Below are positions 17,567 through 26,629 of a DNA stretch of 64,000 nucleotides, one piece after another. The translations under genes and the position numbers were made by a program. How positions within the stretch are numbered: the first letter of the stretch is position 1; the number at the start of each line of letters is the position of its first letter. The notes beneath the pieces are model-generated. The model worked only from the letters and a program-made list of their open reading frames with translations. It ran no database searches and was not told the DNA's origin. Source of the DNA: Methyloprofundus sedimenti (GTDB lineage: Bacteria; Pseudomonadota; Gammaproteobacteria; Methylococcales; Methylomonadaceae). The stretch covers positions 2,626,896 to 2,690,895 of the forward strand of contig NZ_LPUF01000001.1 in assembly GCF_002072955.1 (NCBI RefSeq), in the 5' to 3' direction.

Positions 17567-17974
17567 TTATTTAGCGACTTGCGCAATCCAGTCTTCTAGA
17601 TTGTAATAATTGCTGATTCGTGCCACTTTATTGTCACGAATATCAAAAAAAGCACCTGCCGGCAGGCGATATGTTTGTCCATTAGCTTCAGGCAAACCTT
17701 CGTCTGTTTTTAAGTATTCACCCAAAACAACAAATTCAGCTGCTGCACGAGTGCCATCCTGGTTAGTCATAATAACCATATCGACGAGCTGTTCTTTATA
17801 GTGTGTGTTCATGCGCTGCATAAACTGTGCAAACGCTGCTTTCCCGGTTTCACGTCCACCCTGATTGATGTCGTGGATGACATCATCAGTAAGCAGACCT
17901 AAAAATGTATCCATATCACCCGCATTGAAGGCAGCGTAATATTGTTTAATAAGATTTTCTGTTTGATTATTCAT
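17567..17974 (-). CDS. NTF2-like / ketosteroid-isomerase-related protein
   Basis: 135 residues opening ENLIKQYYAAFNAGDMDTFLGLLTDDVIHDINQGGRETGK, the classic SnoaL/NTF2 start: helix, then a D..xH strand with candidate catalytic acids. Later AGAFFDIRDNKVARISNYYNLEDWI closes the cone-shaped fold. It is a small cytosolic enzyme or binding protein. It lies 12 bases upstream of the GNAT gene and 40 bases downstream of the agmatinase-like gene, so it belongs to the polyamine operon. A link between this fold and polyamine metabolism is not something I can show. Confidence 0.78.
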   Translation of the reverse strand: MNNQTENLIKQYYAAFNAGDMDTFLGLLTDDVIHDINQGGRETGKAAFAQFMQRMNTHYKEQLVDMVIMTNQDGTRAAAEFVVLGEYLKTDEGLPEANGQTYRLPAGAFFDIRDNKVARISNYYNLEDWIAQVAK

Positions 17975-18014
17975 GCTAGTTAAATATTTTATGGGTTTAT
18001 GAGTGATGGAGATG

Positions 18015-18893
18015 CTATTTCAATCGAGTACGTTGAACTATGCCCATCATTTTATAAGTTAATAAGGCCGCAGCGAAGTCGTAGGCATGAAAACCTTTAA
18101 TGGGCGCAAATTCCATAATATCAAAGCCGATAATTTCGCGCTGCTTTGCCACTGATTCAAAAAGACTCAGGGTTTGATACCAGCCTAAACCACCTGGAAC
18201 AGGAGTTCCCGTAGAAGGAAAAACGGCAGGATCCATACCATCAATATCGAGGGTAAAAAATACTTTTTCCGGGAAGTCATCGGGCAATCGTAACGTCTGA
18301 ATATTATTGGGTACTAATTCGTCGGCATCTTGATACAGTACTTTAAATTCTTTGCGTATCGCGATTTCTTCTTCACAAAAAGCACGTATGCCCAGTTGAT
18401 AGAGGGGAATCCCCATATCTACTGCGCGTTTCATTACCGAAGCATGGCTGAATGGGTCGCCTTCATAGGCTTCTCGTAAATCGGCATGCGCATCCACCTG
18501 AACAATACCGAAATCTTCTATACCCGCTGCTTTTAGGCCTTTCAAGACACCATAAGTGACCGTGTGTTCACCGCCAAAAACGACTGGTAAGGCTTTGTGC
18601 TTAATAATTTGTTGTGTTGCTGTAGCGATATCCTCGAGAACCTGCTCAGGTGGCACACTACAATCTATGGTCTCACAGGTATAGATACCCTCAGCGCAGG
18701 GTTTACTGCGGCCATCCCATTGCTCCAGTTGCCAGGATGCATCCAGTATGGCAGCTGGGCCTAATGATGTTCCACCGCCATAAGAGACCGTTTTTTCATA
18801 AGGTACGGGCAATACATGAAACAAGGCTTGCTCAGGCGCTGGCTGTTCAATTTCGGAGCCTAGAAAAATAGGGTACTTGAGTGTTTTATTCAT
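18015..18893 (-). CDS. speB: agmatinase-like ureohydrolase
   Basis: 292 residues of the arginase/agmatinase family. The manganese ligands are visible: VFGGEHTVTYG (His, about 105), QVDAHADLR (Asp-His-Asp, about 132-140) and TLDIDGMDP (Asp-Asp, about 217-224). It would release urea from agmatine to give putrescine. Given the aspartate-semialdehyde-type genes upstream, it could instead hydrolyse aminopropylagmatine to spermidine. Its ATG overlaps the decarboxylase stop (TAATG). The operon order is speA, dehydrogenase, decarboxylase, then this gene. Confidence 0.85.
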   Translation of the reverse strand: MNKTLKYPIFLGSEIEQPAPEQALFHVLPVPYEKTVSYGGGTSLGPAAILDASWQLEQWDGRSKPCAEGIYTCETIDCSVPPEQVLEDIATATQQIIKHKALPVVFGGEHTVTYGVLKGLKAAGIEDFGIVQVDAHADLREAYEGDPFSHASVMKRAVDMGIPLYQLGIRAFCEEEIAIRKEFKVLYQDADELVPNNIQTLRLPDDFPEKVFFTLDIDGMDPAVFPSTGTPVPGGLGWYQTLSLFESVAKQREIIGFDIMEFAPIKGFHAYDFAAALLTYKMMGIVQRTRLK

Positions 18894-20059
18894 TAAGACA
18901 GCCTGTTTTTAAAATTTTCATAACTGAATTGTTTAACAATACGCAAAGCATCTGTTGCAGAATTCCACAGGGCAATCGCCGGTAATCGGGTGCCATTAAA
19001 GGTCGTCGTTTTGACCATGGTGTAATGTGCCATATCTTCAAAAATGAGTCGTTGTCCAATCCCTAAAGGGTGATTAAAACTATAATCGCCAATAACATCC
19101 CCCGCCAGACAGGTTAATCCACCAAGCCGATAGCTGTAAGGTAGTTTATTAATTTCGTCGGCACCACTGATATCAGGACGATAAGGCATTTCCAGTGTAT
19201 CTGGCATATGACAAGTAGCGGAGGTATCAAGAATAGCCTGATCAAGCTGATTCCAGGTAATATCCAGAACCTCGCAACTGAGAATACCCGTACCAATTGC
19301 AATCGCTTCACCGGGTTCCAGATAGACCTGTACATGATGCCGCGCAGAAAAATCCTGTATCAGTGCGATTAAGCTATCAACCTGATAGCCAGGCGCAGTA
19401 ATATGATGTCCTCCACCAAAGTTAACCCATTGCATTTGAGCCAATAAATGACCAAATTTTTCTTCCACCGCTTTTAAAGTACGCTGCAAGGGCTCAAAAC
19501 CTTGTTCGCATAAGGTGTGAAAATGCAAGCCACTAATGCCTTCCAATAAAGACTCATCCAGTTGTGCAAGCGTAATTCCCAGTCTAGATCCGGGCGCACA
19601 AGGATCATAAATGGGGACTGCACCTTCTGAATGCTCTGGATTGATGCGTAAACCAAAATTCAGTTCAGGGCGTTTAGCTTTAGCGGCTTTACACAGGGGC
19701 TTAAATCGTTGCCATTGATGACAAGAATTAAACACAATATGGTGAGCAAACTCCAGTAACTCACGCAAGTCTGCTTCACTATAAGCAGCAGAAAAAACAT
19801 GAACTTCACAGCCGTAATACTCGTGTCCCAATTTTGCTTCATACAAACCACTCGCACAAGTACCGCTTAAATATTGTGCTGTCAGTGGCGCCAGACTCCA
19901 CATGGAAAACGCCTTAAGCGCGGCTAGAACCTTGGCGCCACTTTGGTCGGCAACGTGCTTCAGTATTTTAAGATTACGCTCGACTGCCACTTCGTCTACC
20001 ACAAAGCAGGGCGAAGGTAATCTGCTAAGATCCAGTTTGGAAAAATCAGTAAATTGCAT
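18893..20059 (-). CDS. nspC: carboxynorspermidine/carboxyspermidine decarboxylase-like enzyme
   Basis: 388 residues, a PLP enzyme of the alanine-racemase-fold decarboxylases. The Schiff-base Lys lies in VLAALKAFSMW (Lys49). The glycine-rich phosphate site QWVNFGGGHHIT, the EPGEAIAIGTG motif and the dimer-interface Cys region LGGLTCLAGDVIGDY are all present. The family decarboxylates carboxyspermidine or carboxynorspermidine; relatives act on carboxyaminopropylagmatine. It is separated by four bases from the dehydrogenase gene upstream and overlaps the agmatinase-like gene downstream. Confidence 0.88.
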   Translation of the reverse strand: MQFTDFSKLDLSRLPSPCFVVDEVAVERNLKILKHVADQSGAKVLAALKAFSMWSLAPLTAQYLSGTCASGLYEAKLGHEYYGCEVHVFSAAYSEADLRELLEFAHHIVFNSCHQWQRFKPLCKAAKAKRPELNFGLRINPEHSEGAVPIYDPCAPGSRLGITLAQLDESLLEGISGLHFHTLCEQGFEPLQRTLKAVEEKFGHLLAQMQWVNFGGGHHITAPGYQVDSLIALIQDFSARHHVQVYLEPGEAIAIGTGILSCEVLDITWNQLDQAILDTSATCHMPDTLEMPYRPDISGADEINKLPYSYRLGGLTCLAGDVIGDYSFNHPLGIGQRLIFEDMAHYTMVKTTTFNGTRLPAIALWNSATDALRIVKQFSYENFKNRLS

Positions 20060-20063
20060 TTAT

Positions 20064-21263
20064 TTATGGGTCTAGATTAAAGTCGTCCAGTTCGATGACT
20101 TGCCACGGTAAGCCGTATTTGTTCATATCATCAAGGAATGGATCAGGATCAAACTGTTCAATATTCCAGACACCTGGTTTTTTCCATTTGCCTTCCAGTA
20201 TCATTTTTGCACCAATCATAGCAGGCACACCGGTGGTATAAGAGATTGCCTGCGACTGTACTTCTTTATAACAATCCTGGTGATCTTTAATATTATAAAG
20301 ATAAACAATTTTTTCTTTGCCATCTTTGATGCCGCGAACCACACAGCCAATACAGGTTTTTCCTTTGGTTCTTGGACCTAATGAAGCTGGATCAGGCAAT
20401 AACCTGGCGAGTAACTGAATCGGCACAATTTGCTGGCCGTTATATTCAATTGGTTCGATACCTGTCATGCCGACATTGCCCAACACTTCTAAATGCTTTA
20501 GATAATTATCGGAAAAGCTCATCCAGAACTGTGCCCGTTTAAGCGTTGGGAAATGCTTGCTTAAGGACTCCAGTTCTTCATGGTACATACGATAGATATT
20601 GTAGGTACCAACGCCGTCAGGGCAGGTAAATGATGCTTTTTTAGACATCGCAGGCGTGGTGATAAATTCACCCTCCTCCCAATGCCTGCATTCTGCGGTA
20701 ACTTCGCGAATATTAATTTCGGGGTTGAAGTTAGTAGCAAAAGGATAACCATGATCACCGCCATTGACATCGATAATATCCAGCTCATGGATTTCATCAA
20801 AATAATGTTTGGCCAAATAGGCGGTAAAGACATTAGTGGCACCTGGATCAAAGCCACTGCCTAATAATGCAGTTAAACCGGCTTTTTCAAATTTATCCTG
20901 ATATGCCCATTGCCATGAATATTCAAACTTGGCGGTTTCTAATGGTTCATAATTAGCCGTATCCATATAATCAACACCTGCTTCCAGGCAGGCATCCATA
21001 ATAGTTAAATCCTGATACGGCAAAGCCACATTAATGACTAATTCAGGTTGCTCTTTTTTAAGCAAAGCAACTAACTCCGGTACGTTGTCCGCATCAACCT
21101 GCGCAGTACGAATTTTACCGCCTAACTGTTCAGCAATGGCTTTACATTTTGCTTCTGTTCGACTAGCGAGGATAATCTCACTGAATACTTCCGGTAACTG
21201 CGCGCATTTATGGGTAACAACGCCACCAACGCCACCAGCGCCAATAATCATTATTTTTGACAT
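20064..21263 (-). CDS. saccharopine-dehydrogenase-like carboxy(nor)spermidine dehydrogenase
   Basis: 399 residues. The N-terminal Rossmann motif IIGAGGVGGVVTHKCA (about 5-20) binds NAD(P)H. Saccharopine-dehydrogenase features follow: VINVALPYQDLTIMDACLEAGVDYMDTANYE and GLTALLGSGFDPGATNVF. The enzyme condenses aspartate semialdehyde with an amine (putrescine, diaminopropane or agmatine) reductively. AAGGAAA just ahead of the ATG gives a good ribosome site. The 14-base gap to speA places it second in the operon. The amine substrate cannot be read from sequence alone. Confidence 0.88.
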   Translation of the reverse strand: MSKIMIIGAGGVGGVVTHKCAQLPEVFSEIILASRTEAKCKAIAEQLGGKIRTAQVDADNVPELVALLKKEQPELVINVALPYQDLTIMDACLEAGVDYMDTANYEPLETAKFEYSWQWAYQDKFEKAGLTALLGSGFDPGATNVFTAYLAKHYFDEIHELDIIDVNGGDHGYPFATNFNPEINIREVTAECRHWEEGEFITTPAMSKKASFTCPDGVGTYNIYRMYHEELESLSKHFPTLKRAQFWMSFSDNYLKHLEVLGNVGMTGIEPIEYNGQQIVPIQLLARLLPDPASLGPRTKGKTCIGCVVRGIKDGKEKIVYLYNIKDHQDCYKEVQSQAISYTTGVPAMIGAKMILEGKWKKPGVWNIEQFDPDPFLDDMNKYGLPWQVIELDDFNLDP

Positions 21264-21277
21264 AGTGTTTCCTTAAT

Positions 21278-23221
21278 TTAACGTTCGAAATAAGTAGAGC
21301 CCTGCAGATTTTCGCGAAAAGCCAGGAGCATTTTTTGGCGCATCGCAACGGTTATCTTGCCTTCTCTAACGGCTCGTTCTGCAATTCGTCGAAATTGCTC
21401 TTGCATTTCTTTAGGCTCGTATTCCACATAACTGAGAACATCTGCAATGCTGTCTCCATGAAATTCACGCACGAACTCAAAGCTGCCATCCTCATTGATA
21501 TGCACACTCACTACATTGGTATCGCCAAATAGATTATGTAAATCACCTAAGGTTTCCTGATATGCCCCGACCAGAAATACACCTAAATAATATTCCTCAT
21601 GTTCTCGTAATGGATGCAATTTTAATGTATTGACAGTACCCTCCGGACTGGAGAAATGATCGATTTTTCCATCACAATCACATGTCATATCGGCTATTAC
21701 AGCATCGCGTGTAGGCTCTTCATTCAATCGATGAATAGGCATGACCGGGAAAATTTGATCAAGCGCCCATATATCAGGGAGTGACTGAAATAAACTGAAA
21801 TTTCCGTAATAAATATCCGACAGTAATTCAGGCAAATCTTCCAGCTCATGCGAAATTCGTTTAGCTTCAGGTAATAATTCAGCAATGCGATCCAGTATCG
21901 CCAGATTAATATTTTCCGCAAGTGCCCGCTCTCTAAGAGTCGCCTGACCACGATGAAATAACTCACGCACTTCATCTCGATAGTATATAGAGTCGTTGTA
22001 ACATTCTTGTATATTATTGAGTTTAACCGTCTTTAATACGCTAAATAAATTCTGCAATAAATCATGACTTCCTTCAGGCAAGGATTCTGGCAACAAACCT
22101 GGTTTATGATCACGCACGTCAAGAATGTTAAACAATAGCATTGAAGAATAAGCAACCAAGGCACGTCCAGACTCGGTCACGATGACGGGATGAGAGATAC
22201 CTAATGGATCAAAACACTCCTGTATGGTTTCAACGATATTGATACAGTACTCATCGAGCTGATAATTCATGCTATGAGTACTATTGGATTGGCTACCTTC
22301 ATAATCGACAGCCAGTCCCCCGCCGAGATCGAGATACCCCATAGGCGCACCTTCTGCAATCAAACCGCGATAAAACTGACACGCCTCTAAAACACCGCTA
22401 CGAATATTACGTATATTAGGGATCTGTGAACCTAAATGACTATGCAGCATTTGCAGACAATGCAACATATTAGCCTGTTTTAGTTGCTCGATCACAGTTA
22501 GCAAGGCATTCGTTGACAGGCCAAAAATAGAACGGTCACCACTGTCTTCATTCCAGTGACCTTCAACCATAGAGGCTAATTTTAAACGCACTCCGATTAA
22601 AGGTTCTATCTCCAAAGCCTTACTTCTTGCCAATATAATAGGCAATTCAGCCGGAGTTTCCAGCACAAAGAAACAGGGTATACCCATTTGCCTGGCATAC
22701 AAACCTAAATCAACAAAAGCTGCATCCTTATAACCATTACAAATAATTAAACTTTCATGGTTTTGCAGTTGTGAAAGCGCAATGATAAGTTCTGCTTTGC
22801 TGCCAGCTTCCAGACCATGATGATAATGACTGCCATACCGTGCAATCTCTTTAATAACATGACACTGTTGATTAACTTTAATAGGAAAAACGCCACGATA
22901 GTGATTTTTATAATCGGCATTTTTGATGGCTGATGCAAAGGCATCATTTAACGCTTTAATACGTTGGTCTAATAGATTTTCAATGCGCAACACAGTTGGC
23001 ATATCCAACCCGCGCTCTTTCATCCCTTCAACTATTTTAATTAATGGAACCGAAACTTTTTTACCATTACTCTCAACAGTAGTAATGACTTCACCTTGTT
23101 CGGAAATATTAAAATAATTGACACCCCATTCCTGAATACCATATAGCTGAGCACTTTTTTCAGCACTCCATGAAGATGGGGTTTGATCTTTAACTTTAGA
23201 AGATGATTTACTGCCTTTCAT
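21278..23221 (-). CDS. speA: biosynthetic arginine decarboxylase
   Basis: 647 residues, the normal length for SpeA. It converts arginine to agmatine with PLP: FPIKVNQQ (Lys115 Schiff base), CNGYKD, HSHLGSQIPNIR, DLGGGLAVDYEGS and VTESGRALVAYS are all standard SpeA blocks. First gene of the polyamine operon; 660 bases of spacer upstream should hold the promoter. It feeds agmatine to the ureohydrolase and possibly directly to the dehydrogenase. Confidence 0.95.
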   Translation of the reverse strand: MKGSKSSSKVKDQTPSSWSAEKSAQLYGIQEWGVNYFNISEQGEVITTVESNGKKVSVPLIKIVEGMKERGLDMPTVLRIENLLDQRIKALNDAFASAIKNADYKNHYRGVFPIKVNQQCHVIKEIARYGSHYHHGLEAGSKAELIIALSQLQNHESLIICNGYKDAAFVDLGLYARQMGIPCFFVLETPAELPIILARSKALEIEPLIGVRLKLASMVEGHWNEDSGDRSIFGLSTNALLTVIEQLKQANMLHCLQMLHSHLGSQIPNIRNIRSGVLEACQFYRGLIAEGAPMGYLDLGGGLAVDYEGSQSNSTHSMNYQLDEYCINIVETIQECFDPLGISHPVIVTESGRALVAYSSMLLFNILDVRDHKPGLLPESLPEGSHDLLQNLFSVLKTVKLNNIQECYNDSIYYRDEVRELFHRGQATLRERALAENINLAILDRIAELLPEAKRISHELEDLPELLSDIYYGNFSLFQSLPDIWALDQIFPVMPIHRLNEEPTRDAVIADMTCDCDGKIDHFSSPEGTVNTLKLHPLREHEEYYLGVFLVGAYQETLGDLHNLFGDTNVVSVHINEDGSFEFVREFHGDSIADVLSYVEYEPKEMQEQFRRIAERAVREGKITVAMRQKMLLAFRENLQGSTYFER

Positions 23222-23885
23222 AGAAAAATATCCTGCGCAATCATCTTTTTAACAGACGAGTTCATTTACAAAACAGCGAACTATATTGCCTTTTGAATAT
23301 TTTGTAAATTAAAAAATGATGTTATCCGTGTAATTAACCTACACAGCTGTGCAAATAGAAATTTCATCGGCATACTAGCCTGCTAATGCCGAGTCATATT
23401 GGTATAACTTAAGGTATTCCTCTTTTAATGCCGCGGAGAAATTTAAGAGAGATTAATCAGTGTTTTGAAACGCATAGTGTATAAACAACAAGATACTTTA
23501 AGCTATTCCACCGATATGATTTTCATAGCGATAGCCTATCAGCTGGCTATATAGAACTACTTACCAAGGAACGTGCATGAATAAAAATCAGTGATGGGAA
23601 AAGCAATAGTGTGCCCATCAAGCTACCTCAGATAGACTGATAGCTGTACTATATAAAGATGGGCACAAAAAAGACCTTTGCCCATCCTACATGTTGCTCA
23701 TATTATTTTGTGCATGTTCCAAAATACAGTAGTCCAAGGCAGGTACGTATTTTCCCACGTTATTATTTGCCATTGCTTGCAACATATCAATTAAGGGCAA
23801 ATAATCTGTCAGCGTCTTGAACTACATAATTCTGCAAATGCAGAAATAAAAAGCAAGAAAATGATCTCGTCTATATCAGTGTGAA
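23222..23885. other. intergenic region upstream of speA, with REP-like hairpins
   Basis: TGTGCCCATC at 23610-23619 pairs with GATGGGCACA at 23658-23667, and GATGGGCA (23658-23665) pairs again with TGCCCATC at 23679-23686. This double-hairpin layout resembles the GTAGGGTGGGCA repeat at 45816-45898. The part near 23230-23330 is AT-rich and probably carries the speA promoter. No gene is seen. Confidence 0.5.
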
Positions 23886-24926
23886 TTAAATCTCAATCTG
23901 CAGTACATCCACACCTTCCCAGACTTGCTCGGTAAATTCTTTATCCATTTTAGGCATACCCTCTTTCATCCAGTCAACAATAACGCGAGCAATATTAGGA
24001 TAAGTAATATGCACCGCATGATTATGATGCAACCACTCTTCAATAATATCAGGTTGCATATCATTCATAGTATGCCCATAGCCTAGTTGCTTTAAAGCGG
24101 CAGCATTAGATATTTGCTCCATCTGTGAATGTAACGGTTTAGCTAGAATTTTCTTGCCTAATTGCAAGGCTTCACTGGCAAGTTCAAAGCCGGCATTACT
24201 TATAATCCCCGCACAATCATATACATCTTTTTTAAACCCCTCTCTAGATAAGGGGTGACTAGTGATATGCGCATATTTGCTAACCACAGGAACTGGAGAA
24301 TAAAGATGAAAGTGAAAATTTTCAAAGGGACATAAATGCTTGATGACTTCCTGCTGATTTTCAAAGGGCAAATAGACAACTATTGTATTTTTTTTAATTT
24401 CCCCTGGAAAATCAGGCGTTTCAATTATGGGCGGCAAAATAGGCTGACCAAAATGATGCCAGTGTAAACCTACTCCAGTATTGGCAGGTGCAAAATTCTT
24501 CATGACCAGCTCTGCAATTGGATCAGAACCGGTGCGTGGAATATCATGCTCAAAAGCATATTGATGACCAATACCCAACACCTTTACTTTTTGCATCCTG
24601 GCCGCCCAGGCAGTGACTGGTTCAAAATCGCTAATAACCAGGTCATAGGAGGATAAATCCAGACCTTTAACATCTTTAATAAAAGTAATAGGCTTCGCTT
24701 CAAAGACAGACTTAATGTAATTCACCTGCCCTTTACCAGTATTGAATGTCAGCCCCTCTTTATGCTGATAACCATTAAAAACCTGCATATCAAAAAATTG
24801 GTCACTAGGGCGACCAGTAAACTGATAGGTGACATCAAAACCGGCCGCAGCTAATTCCTTAGCCATCACTCGTGCGCGAGTAATATGTCCATTTCCTGTA
24901 CCCTGAACTCCATAAAATATTTTCAT
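23886..24926 (-). CDS. MJ1255/VC2487-type glycosyltransferase
   Basis: 346 residues with a two-domain GT-B layout: IFYGVQGTGNGHITRARVMAKEL at the start (GxGNGHxxRA motif) and, in the second domain, CAGIISNAGFELASEALQLGKKILAKPLHSQMEQ (split by a loop), the donor-binding NAGFELASEAL.GK..L..P...Q.EQ pattern. This family of predicted glycosyltransferases is related to MurG/UGT proteins; acceptor and sugar are unknown. The start overlaps the stop of the PAP2 gene by four bases, so the two are coupled, fitting a lipid-linked sugar role. Confidence 0.82.
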   Translation of the reverse strand: MKIFYGVQGTGNGHITRARVMAKELAAAGFDVTYQFTGRPSDQFFDMQVFNGYQHKEGLTFNTGKGQVNYIKSVFEAKPITFIKDVKGLDLSSYDLVISDFEPVTAWAARMQKVKVLGIGHQYAFEHDIPRTGSDPIAELVMKNFAPANTGVGLHWHHFGQPILPPIIETPDFPGEIKKNTIVVYLPFENQQEVIKHLCPFENFHFHLYSPVPVVSKYAHITSHPLSREGFKKDVYDCAGIISNAGFELASEALQLGKKILAKPLHSQMEQISNAAALKQLGYGHTMNDMQPDIIEEWLHHNHAVHITYPNIARVIVDWMKEGMPKMDKEFTEQVWEGVDVLQIEI

Positions 24927-25447
24927 AAAATTAATTGATTTAAGCTGTAAATAGCGACACTAACACCAAGAATCATTCCAACCAGAGTATCCGTTGGAAA
25001 ATGCACGCCAAGCACAACACGAGAAAACCCGACTAGCGCGGCCCAGAATAATAAAGGAAATAATAAAACAGGGATAAAAAAACCAGATATGCTGGCTACC
25101 ATAAAAGCCGCTGAGGTATGCCCTGAAGGAAAGCTAAATTGATCAGAAGGTATAACCAGACTATGAAAGTCTTTTATAGCGGCTTGTGGGCGGTTACGTT
25201 TAAAGCTATTTTTAAGCACATAATATAATGGCCTTTCAATAAAAAATGCAAGCAGCAATACTTGTAAAAAAGGGCTATTCCAGCCTTCCTTAACATACAA
25301 CACCGTCATTAATAGCAAATATAAATAACCGTCCCCCGTTCGGGAAATATAACGTGCGGCAATAACCAGATTTTTATAGAAACCTGCGTTGATTAGTCGG
25401 GTGAATATAAACACATCACATTTGTGCACAGAATAGATCAGTTTCAT
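24923..25447 (-). CDS. PAP2-family membrane phosphatase
   Basis: 174 residues, four to five membrane helices. All three PAP2 phosphatase motifs are present: KNSFKRNRP (KxxxxxxRP), SFPSGHTSA (PSGH, with the active-site His) and SRVVLGVHFPTD (SRxxxxxHxxxD). Such enzymes remove phosphate from lipid phosphates such as undecaprenyl pyrophosphate or phosphatidic acid, working at the outer face of the inner membrane. Co-expressed with the downstream glycosyltransferase by a four-base overlap. Confidence 0.88.
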   Translation of the reverse strand: MKLIYSVHKCDVFIFTRLINAGFYKNLVIAARYISRTGDGYLYLLLMTVLYVKEGWNSPFLQVLLLAFFIERPLYYVLKNSFKRNRPQAAIKDFHSLVIPSDQFSFPSGHTSAAFMVASISGFFIPVLLFPLLFWAALVGFSRVVLGVHFPTDTLVGMILGVSVAIYSLNQLIL

Positions 25448-25689
25448 TTTTTCTTACCCCTTATAAAAACTTACACGTTATTTAATGCAATCTCTTAAAT
25501 CTTTTTATTATTAAACGCAAAGGATAGTTATCTTGTGTGACAAAATGATGAAGCTTATTTGAAGTTTTTATGACAAACCATATTTGGAGAGCACATAGAA
25601 GGATATAACAGAAAAATCATACGATCTTCTTCACCTTTATATATCTTCATGTACATCATCTCTCGAGGTAACCTGATAGAGAGCACCAG

Positions 25690-25857
25690 GAATTCAAGTC
25701 TGAAAAGTCTAGGCATGTTATCAACTGTAGCAATTGTCAGTTCAGGATCTGGTCCCGCGCGACTCAACTAGACGCGCTTCGAAGATAACCCCGATTTCTT
25801 ACAGAGTATTTTTAGAGACTATATAAATATTTCGGTGGGCAGCGATGGATAACATAC
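25690..25857. repeat. direct repeat R1, left copy
   Basis: About 168 bp nearly repeated at 28203-28373: both read GGAATTCAAGTCTGA-like starts, then a shared GGATCTGGTCCCGCGCGACT core, TACAGAGTATTTTTAGAG and a shared end GGATAACATAC. Roughly 90 percent identical by eye. Any small ORF in it is a by-product of the repeat. Confidence 0.75.
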
Positions 25858-25905
25858 GTCCGATTACGCTACGCTAATCGGACCTACCGTGCTACTTCCG
25901 TGTAT

Positions 25906-26319
25906 TCAGACATGGAGCCAGTTTTCCACTGTTAAATTTTTAACCCGCCTAAATTCACGCTCATTTACCGTGATAACGGTTAGACCTAAAGATTGAGCAT
26001 GAGCCGCAATCAATAAATCATGCTGGCCAATGATTAAACCCCGTTTTTCAAGATCAACCCGAATAGCGGCATAAACCTCATCAACCGACGCTTCTAATGC
26101 CAAGATGGGTAAACTGTTTAAAACCTGCTCAACATTGAATGATAATTTAGCGGATTGTTTTTTAGCTGCACCATAGCGTAACTCACACGCCACGATAATA
26201 CTGGTACAACACTCATTTTCCACACCCAATACGTTGATTTTTTCTGCAACCCTACCCGCCGGGTTCTTAATTAACTCAGAAAGAATATTGGTATCCAGCA
26301 AATAACGATACTCAGCCAT
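25906..26319 (-). CDS. vapC: VapC-type PIN-domain toxin
   Basis: 137 residues. PIN-domain ribonuclease acids are visible: LLDTNILSELIKN (Asp9 and Glu14), a middle acid in SVDEVYAAI, and GQHDLLIAAHAQSLGLTVITVNEREFRRV (the D..IAA.A...G...V..N..EF pattern). VapC toxins cut tRNA or rRNA in translation. The ATG overlaps the vapB stop (TGATG), the usual antitoxin-first order. Length is normal. Confidence 0.88.
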   Translation of the reverse strand: MAEYRYLLDTNILSELIKNPAGRVAEKINVLGVENECCTSIIVACELRYGAAKKQSAKLSFNVEQVLNSLPILALEASVDEVYAAIRVDLEKRGLIIGQHDLLIAAHAQSLGLTVITVNEREFRRVKNLTVENWLHV

Positions 26320-26555
26320 CAGAAAATATCTTCAGGTTCTATGGGTAAATCAATAAACTCAGGAAAATCTTCATCAACAGGGGATAAAGTCGCTAACATG
26401 GCAGTTAAGCTTTTTTTCCTGACGGGCTCAATAATTAACTTATCCCCCTCTTTATGAATAATGGCTTCTGTGCCCTCTAATTCAAATTCTTTGGGAATCC
26501 GTATGGCCTGATTACGCCCATTTCTAAATAAACTAACGTGTCGTTCACTGTGCAT
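26319..26555 (-). CDS. vapB: VapB-type antitoxin
   Basis: 78 residues with an AbrB-like N-terminal DNA-binding beta-hairpin: VSLFRNGRNQAIRIPKEF, then EGTEAIIHKEGDKLIIEPV. An acidic, Pro-rich C-terminal tail (VDEDFPEFIDLPIEPEDIF) would wrap the toxin active site. It normally represses its own operon. Overlaps vapC by one base. No other toxin-antitoxin pair is seen next to it. Confidence 0.85.
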   Translation of the reverse strand: MHSERHVSLFRNGRNQAIRIPKEFELEGTEAIIHKEGDKLIIEPVRKKSLTAMLATLSPVDEDFPEFIDLPIEPEDIF

Positions 26556-26629
26556 TTTGTCTACCCCCTAAAATAATAGCATATGCCAAAGCATAGGCTG
26601 CTTAAATAAACTTGTCAATCCCAGTATCA

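Noticed and set aside
25555-25767. Reverse-strand ORF of 70 codons
   Set aside because: It overlaps repeat R1 and its translation resembles no protein; treated as a repeat by-product.
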